Source of the DNA: Panagrolaimus kolymaensis
Lineage: Eukaryota > Nematoda > Chromadorea > Rhabditida > Panagrolaimidae
Assembly: GCA_028622995.1 (NCBI GenBank)
Contig: JAJQJQ010000027.1
Location: 1,612,001-1,676,000, forward strand
Length of the DNA stretch: 64,000 nt
Reading direction: 5' to 3'
Shown: one piece after another, positions 14,201 through 24,859 of the stretch
Layout: each line of letters starts with the position of its first letter
Position numbering within the stretch: position 1 is the stretch's first letter
The notes under the pieces: generated by a model
Databases searched by the model: none
The model's input: the letters and a program-made list of their open reading frames with translations, nothing else
Told to the model about the DNA's origin: nothing
Made by a program: the position numbers and the translations under genes

Positions 14201-15439
14201 AATAAAAAAAGTTACGTAATTTTATCCTCCATCATTTTTTTCACGCTACTCTGACAAATTTGTATTTTAAAAAAATATAATGGTTTTTGAGTATCGCTAA
14301 AAACTTTATTTATTTTTTTATAATAATAAAAAGCTTTTTATTTTTCACTTTTTTCTATAAATATTTAAAAAAAAATGAAAATTGACACTTCATAAAAAAA
14401 TATAAAAATATAGCTGCTTTTTCCGGTCAACTAGTCAGTCAAAAAACCTCAGATTTTTTTGTTGGTCAAACAAAACAAAAAAAAAATGGACACTAATCGG
14501 GAAATGAAAATGAGAAAACAACGAAAGACAGCTAATTGACAGGTAGTAGGCTCAGCCGCTTAACCTTATTTTTATTTTTTTATTTTTTGGAAGCGAAAAA
14601 AAATGCAACAATATATCCTCTTTTTTGGTTTTTCTGTTTAGAAGGCAATGGTCAGAAAAACGAAAATTTCCGTTTTTCGAAAATATGTCCGGGTTTAAAA
14701 TATTTCCATAAAAAAGATCATCGAAGAACTTTGGATCAAAGCGAAATAATTATATTATACGAATCCTTTTTTGTACTAATTCTTTAATTTTTCGCTATTA
14801 GACTTTAGGAAATTTATTCCAGTTTATTAAAATTTCATAGTTTAGTTGAAATCGTGGAACTTTCATTTTTATGGTATTATTTTTTTTATACCTTTTTCAT
14901 TTTTTTTCCATCCGATTAGTGGGTTTATCAAACAGCAACAAAAAAAGCATTATCCGCTTTATTTTTTTCCTTTTTCATTCTTTTTTTTTTTGTGGTCTCA
15001 AACTTTTTTTCTTTGATTTTTCTAAGCAATGGAGAGAAAAGAAAAAAACAAGTTGTTGTTATATCTAAAAAAAGGACATATGGTTGTTGGTTGTGTGAGA
15101 CCAACAACATCGCCGCCGCCAAAAAAAAAACTTTTTTTTTTGTGGAATCGAAAAAAAAACCAGGAACTCTTCCTTCTTGTTTCCCCCTTCTATTTTTTTT
15201 CCCGAGGAGATTTGATTTCATTTTATTTCTCGATGACTTGTTTCTTTATTGCTTTATTTTTTTTAAATAACATTAAAAAAATTAAAGGAAGAAAAAAAAG
15301 GCGACAAAGTGTTCGTTCGTTTGATATATTTTTGATTGAATCGAATCAGCAACCAACTACTTGTTTTTTTTTTTTGAAATATAAAAAACTTTTTTTTCAT
15401 TTTGTCACTGAAAGATTTGGGATCGAGAAAACATGATTA
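2271..15439. other. 13-kb gene-poor, low-complexity region
   Basis: No convincing coding exon was found on either strand. Open frames here are short, unspliced and almost entirely Phe, Ser, Leu, Ile and Lys, as expected of translated T/A tracts. The only structured islands noted are a GC-richer hairpin at 7427-7495 and a 9-bp-arm hairpin at 10167-10206. The stretch could be intergenic or part of very large introns; nothing in the sequence decides this. Confidence 0.6.
7427..7495. other. GC-richer hairpin island, possible structured RNA
   Basis: The block stands out from its AT-rich surroundings. Its ends pair (CAATAGT with ACTATTG) and an inner stem GGAAG/CTTCC encloses a purine-rich loop. 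No tRNA, hammerhead, or box C/D consensus is complete. Whether it is transcribed is unknown. Confidence 0.2.
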
Positions 15440-15976
15440 CACGGCGGTATAAAAGTGAAGTTCAAATGGAAATGAAAAATTTGGTCGTTGGTGGTCGAAT
15501 TGCCAAAAACCAAAGGAAAAGCTATTTTTTTAGTAAAAAATGTCTGTTTTTTTGCATATTTAATTATAATTCTCTACGGATATTCAGTTGAAAAATATTG
15601 AAACTCTCACAGAATATGTAATCGAATATTGCGGATAAGATCGTGAAGATAGATTTTCATAAAAAAATCAATGAGCCGAAATCCTAGCGTAAGAGTTTTG
15701 AGCATTTTGGTCATTTTTACGTTAGAAAAAGTGATTTTTTTTGGAACTTTTTCAGAAACAATTATGGCTAAATTCATTAAGTTGCTTTAATTTTATTCTG
15801 TGACATTGAAAATCTATAATCTTATCTTGCCTACAAATTGGTGCAATCAGTTTTTCCGAAGACAATCTTTTTCCGAAAATCCTTACGTAAGAGTTTTTGG
15901 AATGCATGGAAACATAGCTTCTGCTTTGAAAAAAAGCAAGAAATTGTGATATTTTTTATTTATTTTTTAACCAAAA
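15440..15976 (+). repeat. Left terminal inverted repeat of the long-TIR transposon
   Basis: It matches the complement of about 20289-20845 almost base for base. Differences are an extra block of about 10 bp just inside the right tip (after GGTATA) and an extra A/T-rich stretch at the inner edge on the right. It contains two direct copies of a subterminal motif around CTTACGTAAGAG / CTAGCGTAAGAG, at about 15676-15705 and 15873-15898, candidate transposase-binding sites. Confidence 0.92.
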
Positions 15977-16090
15977 TACATATTTAAAATAATAAAAACA
16001 TTTTTTTCCATTTTTATGTGCACTTTTCTATAATATATGTATATAAAAAAATAAATCAATAACAATTTAATGTAAAAAATATTCAAAATT

Positions 16091-16718
16091 TCAATCGAAA
16101 AAGTAAAATGAAACATTTTTTTCAACACCAAATATTGAATTTTTAAATAGAAAATCTAGGATGCCATTCTTTTCTTTTGAGCTAATTCCTACTTTTTTGA
16201 TAACATTAGTATCCCTGTTTACTTCAACAAAAATAGGAGCAACCTAAATATAATTTAATAATCGATTAAATAATTATTTTAAAAAATTACCAATGCTGGG
16301 CTTTTATATAGGCAAGCAGAAAGAATCTTTTCAATACTCAACCGCGATTTTCCATTTTCTTGCATAACTACACAAAGGATAAAAGGATTGTTTAAGGTAA
16401 GTTTTTTTGCTTCTATTAATTCTAGCAAGGCATCGAGGTTATTGGGAATAACAAATTCATTATCGTTGTCGATCTAAATGTTTCAACAATTATGAAAATA
16501 TATGAATTATTAATAAATATACTTTTACTGATAAAGAAGAAAGAAAAGCTTACTTTAAAAATATTTTCTTGTATAAATTTCTTCCAATCTTTGCACTTTT
16601 TAATTTTAAATTGAAAAGTGTTATCTTCAAGGCTTAATTTTTCTTTCCAATAATTAAATGAAAGAGTAATCATTTTGTAATCACCATCTGATTTACTAAT
16701 ACTTTCGGTAGCATCCAT
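16091..16718 (-). CDS. Transposon accessory protein, unknown function (166 aa)
   Basis: Three exons join in phase on the minus strand: 16718-16554, 16473-16291 and 16243-16091. All introns are GT-AG and all junctions are phase 0. The product starts MDATESIS and ends YFFD. It has no signal peptide, membrane segment or motif I recognise. It reads as a compact alpha/beta protein, with a charged N-terminal third and hydrophobic strands such as FILCVVM and VAPIFVEV. A ubiquitin-like or PB1-like fold is conceivable but unsupported. It lies inside the long-TIR element, head-to-head with the transposase gene, so it most likely travels with it as an accessory factor; a captured host gene is the alternative. 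The intact three-exon frame argues that it is under selection or recently active. Confidence 0.65.
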
Positions 16719-17204
16719 TTTACTAAAAATATAATTATGTGCAAAAAATTATAAAAAAATGTTTAGCAATCAAAAATTCGCAATTTAATAAGTCGATTAT
16801 GTTTGGAATATAAATATTAAAAAAAACTCAAAGTAAATCAGTTATATATAAATATCAGTAAAATAAACAAAAAATATAAAAAGGAAAATGTTTCCCGCGC
16901 TTGTAAGTTCGCATCATATTTACAATCAAAGATGTAAACAATGAAGACAAAATACGATTTTTTTGGCGCGCGGTTTTTTTAATATTGATTGAATAAAATG
17001 TTTTTGGCTTGGTATTTGCTTTTTGAAAGAATGGCAACCCATGTGTCCCAAAAAAAAAAGAAAGTCAATTTGAAAAACAAAATAGCTCAAAAGTGTGTAT
17101 CATTTGTACATCATTTTTGCTGTTATTTTGTAGAATATATCCTTAATACTTTTTATTACAAAATTTTGCATTTTGCTTTGTTAGTTTGTATATTTTATTT
17201 TTAA

Positions 17205-20155
17205 ATGCAACCATCAAAAATTGTTAGCGGTGATGATTTTCTTCGAAATGCTGACCAACCAAGGAAACGAAGTTTGAGGGATCGAGAACAAAAAAATTAC
17301 GATGGTAAAGAAATAATTATACTTATATCTGATAAAAAGATTGCCATTTTTAGAAACTAAGCGCCGTTCCCGTGATTTAACTGCAGAGGAAGCTAAAATG
17401 TTAAACCTTTTATCTCAAGAAGCAAAGCAAGAAAAAAAAGCAAAAGAAGAATCGGAAAAAATGGAATTTGAAGGTATGATATGCGGTTTGTGTCCATCCC
17501 ATGAGAATTTCTAATTTTTAGTGAAAATCGAAGAATTAAATAAAATCCATGAACTTGAAAAGAAACTCGAAACTTCGGAAAATGAGATTAGCGACCTCAA
17601 ATTAATTTTGAAAGAAAAGGAAGACGAATTGGAAAAACAATGGCAATTTTTTTCACATCAAGCTTTTGCCCTTGAAAGGGAAATAGAAGCTTCTCAAAAA
17701 ACCCTCAATGATATTGGAATAGCGTTAGATACAAAGCAAAAAGAAATTGATCTTTTGACATCAGATGTATCCCAAAAGCAACGATATGAAGAACAAGTCA
17801 ATGAACTTACTCAAAAACTTGCGACAACGAAATTAAAACATGATAAGCTTATGAAAGAAAAAATAAACATGGATAAGAAACTTGAAAGACGGGTTGTGGC
17901 ACCAAATATCCCACGAAAACCGTATTCAGAACTTACTCTAAATGGAAAAAAAGAAGCACAAAATAAACTAAAAAGAATCATGAATGAATCATTTTATGGC
18001 TATGAAATAGAAGAAATTATTGAAATGTTCAAAAATGCTTACCCACAATTAATAAGCCATCCTCAGTTTGACGAAAAAAGAACGTTGATGCTTCAACGAG
18101 ATGTTAAAATAACAGATCGAGGAATGGATCGCCTCAGAAAATTGTTGAAATCTCCCCTTGGCTTCGATGTGTTTGCTCCACGCGCTGAAATTATAAAATA
18201 TCGGAAAACGTAAATAACATTTCTAAACAAACAAAAAATAAATATTGTCCCAATTTCAGAATAATAAAAACTTGTGATTTCGAATCTTTTGAAGCGGGTG
18301 GAATAATTGGCGCACGAATTGTTGATGTTAAAAGCGCGATTATCAATCGCGTCAATTTACAAAAAAAATCCAATAACTATTTTCCTGATAATCCAAATGG
18401 CGATCTTGAACTTTGTCTAGTTGCGGACAAGGGTGGAGACCATACCATCTTCGGTATTACTTTTGGATCTCTCAAAAAGAGACATTCTCCTGATGCATTT
18501 CTTTTATTGGGAATCTTTAAAGGTGATGAGAATCGTGATAATTTGAAAACAGCTTTTAATGGTAAAATAACTTAAATTCTTCTTTCTTTTACAAAAATAC
18601 AAATTTAGATATTGCAAGGCAACTGGGAGAAATAAATAATATTGAAATAAATGGCCTATTAATTAAAGTTTTTTGGTTCCTGACCGGTGACCTAAAACTG
18701 TTGAAATCGATATTAGGTTTACGATATGGCAATTCAACAAACCCCTGCATCTTTTGTATCGAGCCAGCAGAAAAAAATTTTTCTGCTTTTAAGCCCGAGC
18801 TATATCCTTCGAGAAATTATACATTCGTTAATAAATATGTTTGTCAAGATTTCAAATCCATATTCCCATTTGTCCCATGCAATTATGTTGTTCCACCTGG
18901 TCTTCACCAGTTTTTGGGAATTGTTGGCAACCTTATTAAGGTTATATCGAATGAATTAAGAAAAATGGAGTTCAATCAAAACAATGAAGATACTCCTGCA
19001 TTGGAACTTGAAAATGTCTCAGTGAATTTATATGAAGACGATATCTCACAAGATCTTATCGAGGAAAGTGAAGCTTCAAAAAACGAAAAAGAAAAGCTTC
19101 AAAAATTAATAAATTCTTCAAATGAGATCCAAAATTTGACGAGAGAATGGGAAAATTATTCTGAGAATGTGAATGCAGAACACCCCATTAGATATGACAT
19201 TGAAAGCGAATTTGATTATCTTGATGATGATCCTAATAATGGCCCTATTGATGGCACTTGTGCTGCTTCCAACTGCATTGTAAAACTTACTGGCCTTCCA
19301 TTGCCAGATAGAATCGCTCATGGTGTCAAAAAAACAATTTCTATTTTTCAATGTAAAGATACCAAAAAATTTTATCATTCAATTTGTTGTGGTATGAATG
19401 GTGAAGCAGCAAGAGCTCAAAAAAAGAAACAATTTATTGGAACTGAAGTTTCTAAAGAAGCAATATTGGCTGCAATTTCAAATGAAGTCACTGATGGAAA
19501 CATGAAGATTATTGAAATTAAAGAAAAAATTGAAAAAGAATTTTACAAAGATATGCCTTCTGAAGAAAAAAGTGTATTTGTTAGAAAGCTTGAAAAAGTT
19601 TTTGAAAGTTTCCGCGCTTATAAACAACCTTATTATCAGGCATACAATGGTGTGCATACAAGAAGAATTCTTATAAATGCTTCAAGTATTTTAACATCAT
19701 TAAGATTAGCTGGAATTGAAGAAGCCGATCAAAATGGAAGAATTGTTTCTTGTTGTGAGGCACTTATCTTGTTATCGAAAATACAAGATAAATCTGTAGC
19801 TCGGCGTTTAAGTGATGATGAGATAAATGAGCTTAAAGAAAATATTCGCAACTTAGAAGTTCACATGAAATCAAAGTTACCGCAAGTTAGCGTTACACAA
19901 AAATTTCATATTTTATTAAAACATGTTCCACCTTTTGTTGACCGCTGGAGAACTTTCAATTATTTTTCTGAACAGATAATCGAGCATATGCATTCTGTAA
20001 TAAAACAATGGCTAAGAAGAATTGCCACTCATGATGAGAAAAAATTATGTTTGTTGGTAATGAGCTGGAGCTGGGAAAGGAATATATGCTTCGATGAAAA
20101 AGAAAGTTTACCAAATGAAGAAGTCAGAGGCTTAGCTGATTCACAATTTCTTTGA
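17205..20155 (+). CDS. DDE-type transposase-like protein (918 aa)
   Basis: Five exons join in phase: 17205-17304, 17354-17473, 17522-18209, 18260-18561 and 18609-20155, with GT-AG introns of 47-50 nt. Residues about 45-150 are a charged coiled coil (the LNKIHELEKKLE region). A block around KPYSELTLNGK follows. Candidate acidic residues are D359 in LVADKGGDH, D431 in FLTGDLKLLKSILGL, and E858 or E862 in YFSEQIIEHMH. PCIFC (C450, C453) lies just after the second D. Between D2 and E is a degenerate PHD-like block (CAASNC, then FQC, then FYHSICCG). A late KFHILLKHV motif precedes the last acidic residues. This D...GD-x...PCxxC...KxHxLxxH...E layout resembles large metazoan transposases of the RNase H-like fold, but I cannot name the superfamily. 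It presumably binds the inverted repeats and cuts the element out. Confidence 0.75.
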
Positions 20156-20288
20156 ATTCAAAGATAAAGTTTTATCATAATTTCTGTTTTTGAATTTTTT
20201 TATAATTCCCATGATTAAAAAGATATAAATTAACATATTACAGCCGAATTTTGTTATTTTTATATAAAATATTTTATGAAACTTTTGT

Positions 20289-20845
20289 CTTTTGGTTAAA
20301 AAATAAATAAAAAAATAAAAAATATCACAATTTCTTGCTTTTTTTCAAAGCAGAAGCTATGTTTCCATGCATTCCAAAAACTCTTACGTAAGGATTTTCG
20401 GAAAAAGATTGTCTTCGGAAAAACTGATTGCACCAATTTGTAGGCAAGATAAGATTATAGATTTTCAATGTCACAGAATAAAATTAAAGCAACTTAATGA
20501 ATTTAGCCATAATTGTTTCTGAAAAAGTTCCAAAAAAAATCACTTTTTCTAACGTAAAAATGACCAAAATGCTCAAAACTCTTACGCTAGGATTTCGGCT
20601 CATTGATTTTTTTATGAAAATCTATCTTCACGATCTTATCCGCAATATTCGATTACATATTCTGTGAGAGTTTCAATATTTTTCAACTGAATATCCGTAG
20701 AGAATTATAATTAAATATGCAAAAAAACAGACATTTTTTACTAAAAAAATAGCTTTTCCTTTGGTTTTTGGCAATTCGACCACCAACGACCAAATTTTTC
20801 ATTTCCATTTGAACTTCACTTTTTCATTGAAGCTATACCGCCGTG
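20289..20845 (-). repeat. Right terminal inverted repeat of the long-TIR transposon
   Basis: It is the complement of the left repeat, ending TATACCGCCGTG. It carries the same two subterminal motifs in mirror orientation. About 10 extra bases (beginning GCTTCAAT on the minus strand) lie just inside the tip. Confidence 0.92.
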
Positions 20846-22781
20846 ACATATGAAAATTATAAAATCTTAACAAAAAACGTAGAAAAACTCATTTAATGAT
20901 TTTACAAATTGAAAAAAATTCATCTTGTTAAGCTTTTCGATTTTTCCCACATTTTTAATGTTTAATACTAATAAATAATGGTCAAAAAAATAAAATTTCT
21001 CAAAACATGTAATTTATTTTTAAAGCTCATCATTTCTATACATAATTTGGGTCGTAGAAACCGAATTTGACAACTAAAAAAATATATCATAAGCTGGTTA
21101 TTGAGTTATGAATTTTTGAAATATGCAAATTTTTGCCTAGGCTATAATTATATTTTGAGCTTATCATTCGTAGAAACTGTTGTCAAATTGGGTTTCTACG
21201 ACCCAAATTAGGTCTAGAAATGATGAGTTTTAAAATTAAATACCTCATTTTAAGAATTTTAGATTTTTTGACCATTATTTATTAGTATTAAACATTAAAA
21301 ATGTGGGAAAAATCGAAAAGCATAACAACATGAAGTTTTATCGATTTGTAAAATCATAAAATAATTTTTTCTACGTTTTTAGTTAGGTTTTGTATTTTTT
21401 ATATGTATTTATTAATTACTTGTTCATATACCTCATATTGGTGTAACTCTTTCCTAGAGTCATGGTATTTTGGAGGACATGCCTTTTTTTTTTTACAGTT
21501 TCATGTTTCTAGGACCAAATTTCATGGGGAATCCGAATATGTACACAATAGCACAGGCACGTGTCACAGATTTCGAGTTTTCCCAAGCGAAACGTTGAAA
21601 TTTTTCTTAAAATGGACTATTGACCCATTTGTTTCTATACTTCTATTATTGGCATCAATTACAAAAATAATCAGCGTATTTTTTACTATTTTTCCATGTA
21701 AACACTTTTAAAAAAAGCGTCTTAAAAAAAAGTTGAATTTTTTGATCAAGGCAGCTGTATCTCGAGATATAGCTATAAAACCAATGAAACTGAGATCAGA
21801 TTCGTGATCAGCGACCTCGAAAACCTAAGGGTAGTCAAAGAAAAGTCAATTTGCGAAATTTATTTTTTTCTCAAATCCCAAACCAAGTTCGATTTTTAGA
21901 AAAAATGGCTTATATATTGAGATAAATCTGTTTCTCCATGATAACAATATGAAAAGCTATAAATGGTATATGCCATTCGATTCTCCATGGTTGAAAATAT
22001 ATAGAAATAGAAATGAATAAAAAAATATCCATCACCCTAATTTTTTCTGAAATTATTTCTGAAATATGAAAATTTTCTGCCATAGGTCGAGAAAAATTTT
22101 CTGAGTTTCGAGACCCTTTTTTGTTGAAAACATCGGATTAGTCAAAAAAAAATTTTCTCTACCAAATCACAATTAAAAAAAAAAATATTGTCGGAGAATC
22201 CGTCTTAAAAGAAAATAAATAAAAATATATAGCTGCTACTGGAATTTAATCCATGCTCATGGATCTTTTTAAGTTCTCCTGGATTCTTTTCTATGCATCT
22301 GGATGCTACTCTTCGATTTTATTCCTTGCCCTTTGGATTCAACCCTTTATTTTGTAATAGTTAATCCTTCAAGCGACCATGTGCAAGCCCGTTTAATACC
22401 ATTTTGATCTTGTTCCCTATTTCCATCTAATGTTTTCTCTGGATCCTATCATTGTTTTTTTAAGCTAACGCCTCAATAACTCTTGTCTGAAAAATTGCTT
22501 TTCAACAAAATGGCAAATATTGTTATTAACGCAAATGAAGAAAGCAAAAAAAACAATTCATGAAAATTTTCTCCTTTCCTTGTCCTTGCTTTCTGTGAAT
22601 GAAAAAATAAAATGACAGCGACTAACAACCTGTTTTAAAAGAATGGATTTATTTTAAGCAAAGGCTTGATAAACTTTTCCCCAGCTTCTTCCTTTAGAGG
22701 ATCCTTTTTATTGTCTTCAAAACTATGAACTAAGCAATATTGTATTATTAGCTTTCGTTAATTCTCTTTTTTTCTATTAAC
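20846..22781. other. Gene-free stretch containing a foldback repeat
   Basis: Apart from the foldback at 20867-21386, no gene is supported. An open frame near 21403-21711 has no domain pattern and no start or splice context, and looks like old repeat debris. 22200-22780 is unremarkable AT-rich sequence upstream of the next gene. Confidence 0.55.
20867..21386. repeat. 520-bp foldback (inverted) repeat
   Basis: The arms run inwards from CTTAACAAAAAACGTAG on the left and CTACGTTTTTAGTTAGG on the right. They include matching blocks such as TTAATGTTTAATACTAATAA with its complement, and GGGTCGTAGAAACC with GGTTTCTACGACCC. The arms are diverged by small changes and indels. It contains no ORF. It starts 22 bp beyond the end of the long-TIR transposon and looks like a non-autonomous foldback element, older than its neighbour. 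Confidence 0.75.
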
Positions 22782-23287
22782 ATGAATCGTTTTTCAGCAA
22801 ATGTCTCCAACTTCGTCGTTGTCAACAAAACCTGTGAAGAATGTGCTGCATTTCATTGTCTCGTGGATAATAACAAAGTCATGACTGGTTTCGCATGTGC
22901 TGATCAAATTGAAAAAGCTTGCAAAGGAATGTCAGAAGAAACAAAGAATCTCATCAAACAACAAAAATACAATGAAGCTTTTATCTTCGACAATGCTACC
23001 TATGTTCGTTTATGTGCAAAAGCTGATGGTTGTGCTACGCGTGATCTTTTGGCTATGGTATTAATATGCTTACTTTTCATTTGTTTAACTTATGCTCCAT
23101 TTTTTAGACTCCAATCGAACCATATTTCTTGATTGATAAATTTGGTCCAAAAGGAAATAAGAACAATACCAAAACCTGTGAATATCCATTAGCTGAAAAA
23201 TCAAATGGTGTAATCAATCATACTGGTGGTGCATTGAAGCTTCTTGGAACGGTTGTTCTTGCATGGAGTGTTTCATCTTTCTGGTAG
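22782..23287 (+). CDS. Small cysteine-containing nematode protein, possible GPI anchor (151 aa)
   Basis: Two exons join in phase 0: 22782-23057 and 23108-23287. The product has six cysteines in its N-terminal half (CEECAAFHC, then ACADQ, KACKG and LCAKADGC). It ends in a hydrophobic segment, GALKLLGTVVLAWSVSSFW, which fits a GPI-anchor signal or a C-terminal membrane helix. It has potential N-glycosylation sites (NVS, NKT, NAT). The chosen ATG gives no signal peptide. However, TTTTTCAG at 22792-22799 is a good splice acceptor 10 nt inside the ORF, so an upstream exon carrying a signal peptide may be missing from this model. An AATAAA lies near 23347. I do not recognise the family. Confidence 0.65.
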
Positions 23288-23468
23288 AAAAAGAATCTCA
23301 AACGATTTCAATCTTAATGTAATCCATTGTATTTTCATGTAATTTTAATAAAAGGTTTATAATATTTACTTGCTTGTAGCCTGTGTCTAAAATGTATGCA
23401 TTTTTTTAAAAACCCTGTTAGTAACAACTTTTTCTGTCAGTGTAAAAGATGCTAGCAATCGATGCAGG

Positions 23469-23646
23469 TGTTGCGGCGATCAGGACACCACAAACAGTAT
23501 ATTGAGATGAGAAAGAAGAGACGACTGTTTTCCAAATACTTTATTCTTACACAATGAACTTATTATAATATTACATAACAAACGACAACAAAGATATTAT
23601 GCTAATTTTAGGTTAGAGAAAAATGAAGATCACGAGTGTCGTGACA
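23469..23646 (-). repeat. LTR (3' LTR in element orientation)
   Basis: It runs from TGTTGCGG to GTGTCGTGACA on the plus strand and matches the copy at 25534-25711 over all 178 bases by eye. On the minus strand it carries AATAAA followed by a GT-rich tail, a plausible polyadenylation signal. Confidence 0.95.
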
Positions 23647-24001
23647 TTCCCGGCCAGCGATGAGATGATTGATAGATCAAAGAGCATATAGTTGAAATTG
23701 GATCATTAAAAGGATCATTCATAGAATTGAATCATAGCGGTATTATAAATAAGCAAGTTTGATCATGTTGATTGAAGGAGAATATAAATAAGATCATAGA
23801 GTATATAAGCGATAACTTTTTAGAAACAAAGAAGAATAATTGAGGTGCTGAGGTTGAATGTTTATGAAGTTGATGTTTGAGATTTGATGGTTGTAAAGTT
23901 GATGGTTTAGATGCAGTTGGTTTGAGTCGAAAGTTGTTTGAGTTGAAAGTTGTTTGATATGTGGTTGATTTGAGATGAATTTGGTTTGAGTTGTGATGAC
24001 G

Positions 24002-24859
24002 TTATAATGATGATGAAGTTGGTTGATCTTTGCGACGATGTTTCCAGTTTTGTAAATGATGCTCCAAGAGCCCTTCCCAACGGCCAGCAAAAAGGGAATT
24101 CATATGCTTATGAAATTCAAGTTTGCTAATCGTTTCAAATTTCGAAAATTCGATATGTTTTACGATTTCGTTAATTCGATTATCTTGAGGATTTATCCGA
24201 TTTTTAGGAATATGTTCGATGTATGACCTTGTCCGATCTCTTGATACTTCGATGTATGGTTCGTTATCGATAAGTTTTAGTTGATAGTTCGAAATGCTTT
24301 CTTTAGCATCGATAGAATCACGTGGTCTCGTTTCAATGATTGAAGGGGTTTCTTTTACCTTTTCAAAATTCGCATCAACGTTGGAAGCTTTAGAATCCGA
24401 TTCGATAAAAGAAGCAACTTCTTGGCTTTTTCTCGATGAAACTTTGTTAAAGAAAATCGTTGAAGGTAATAGCTTTGTTGGATCAATACGATCGTTTACC
24501 AATGTTGGAAAAGTTTCTAATTCCATGTTATCTTCAAGGATAAGAAGTTGTTTTATAACCTCGTTAATGGTATCAAAAAACTTCGGGTTTTTAATCCATT
24601 CTTCAATAAGTTGTTTCTCTGAATTTTTGATATTATCTTCGGTGATATTTTCAATTTGTTCATCCCATTGGATAAAGTAATGGTTTAGTTTCGTTACCTT
24701 TTCTTTGAGGCGTATATAGAAAACCTGGAAATCAACTTTTTCTATGAGATTCCATGGAGTTGGTTTTATGGATAATTCGATGTGGTACTTTGCCATGTAT
24801 TCCATTAGCCATTTATGATCACGTTCAAGATTGTGTCTTATTCGATTAAACATTTTCAA
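24002..24859 (-). CDS. Gag-position ORF of the LTR element (285 aa)
   Basis: A single uninterrupted frame fills the middle of the LTR element on its coding strand. It is preceded by a leader of about 670 nt. The product is charged and mostly helical in character; the first 100 residues contain repeated Trp and Tyr (HKWLMEY, TPWNLIEK). It ends in a basic patch, NWKHRRKDQPT. No CCHC zinc knuckle, protease motif or reverse transcriptase motif is present. By position it is the Gag-like protein, but the sequence alone does not prove the family. The minus-strand frame overlapping its 3' end at 23794-24090 is Gln/Asn/His-rich and looks like a non-coding by-product. Confidence 0.6.
   Translation of the reverse strand: MKMFNRIRHNLERDHKWLMEYMAKYHIELSIKPTPWNLIEKVDFQVFYIRLKEKVTKLNHYFIQWDEQIENITEDNIKNSEKQLIEEWIKNPKFFDTINEVIKQLLILEDNMELETFPTLVNDRIDPTKLLPSTIFFNKVSSRKSQEVASFIESDSKASNVDANFEKVKETPSIIETRPRDSIDAKESISNYQLKLIDNEPYIEVSRDRTRSYIEHIPKNRINPQDNRINEIVKHIEFSKFETISKLEFHKHMNSLFAGRWEGLLEHHLQNWKHRRKDQPTSSSL

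Larger units (their letters stand above)
15440..20845 (+). mobile_element. Long-TIR DNA transposon with two divergent genes
   Basis: The 5.4-kb element is bounded by near-identical inverted repeats of about 540 bp. It begins CACGGCGGTATA and ends with the complement. It carries a plus-strand transposase-like gene (17205-20155) and a minus-strand accessory gene (16091-16718), separated by about 490 bp that presumably holds both promoters. Both frames are open and the long repeats look identical apart from small indels, so the copy is young and may be functional. No clean target-site duplication is visible: the 9-mers outside the ends are acatgatta and acatatgaa, sharing only acat. The superfamily is therefore unassigned. 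Confidence 0.9.

Noticed and set aside
14871..15436. Overlapping frames on both strands just left of the transposon
   Set aside because: Dominated by Lys/Phe runs from A and T tracts; no supporting signal.
21403..21711. 102-codon frame to the right of the foldback repeat
   Set aside because: No domain pattern, no plausible start or splice context; probably old repeat debris.
23794..24090. 98-codon minus-strand frame overlapping the gag-position ORF
   Set aside because: Gln/Asn/His-rich, in another frame, and derived from a local repetitive stretch; no frameshift signal recognised.
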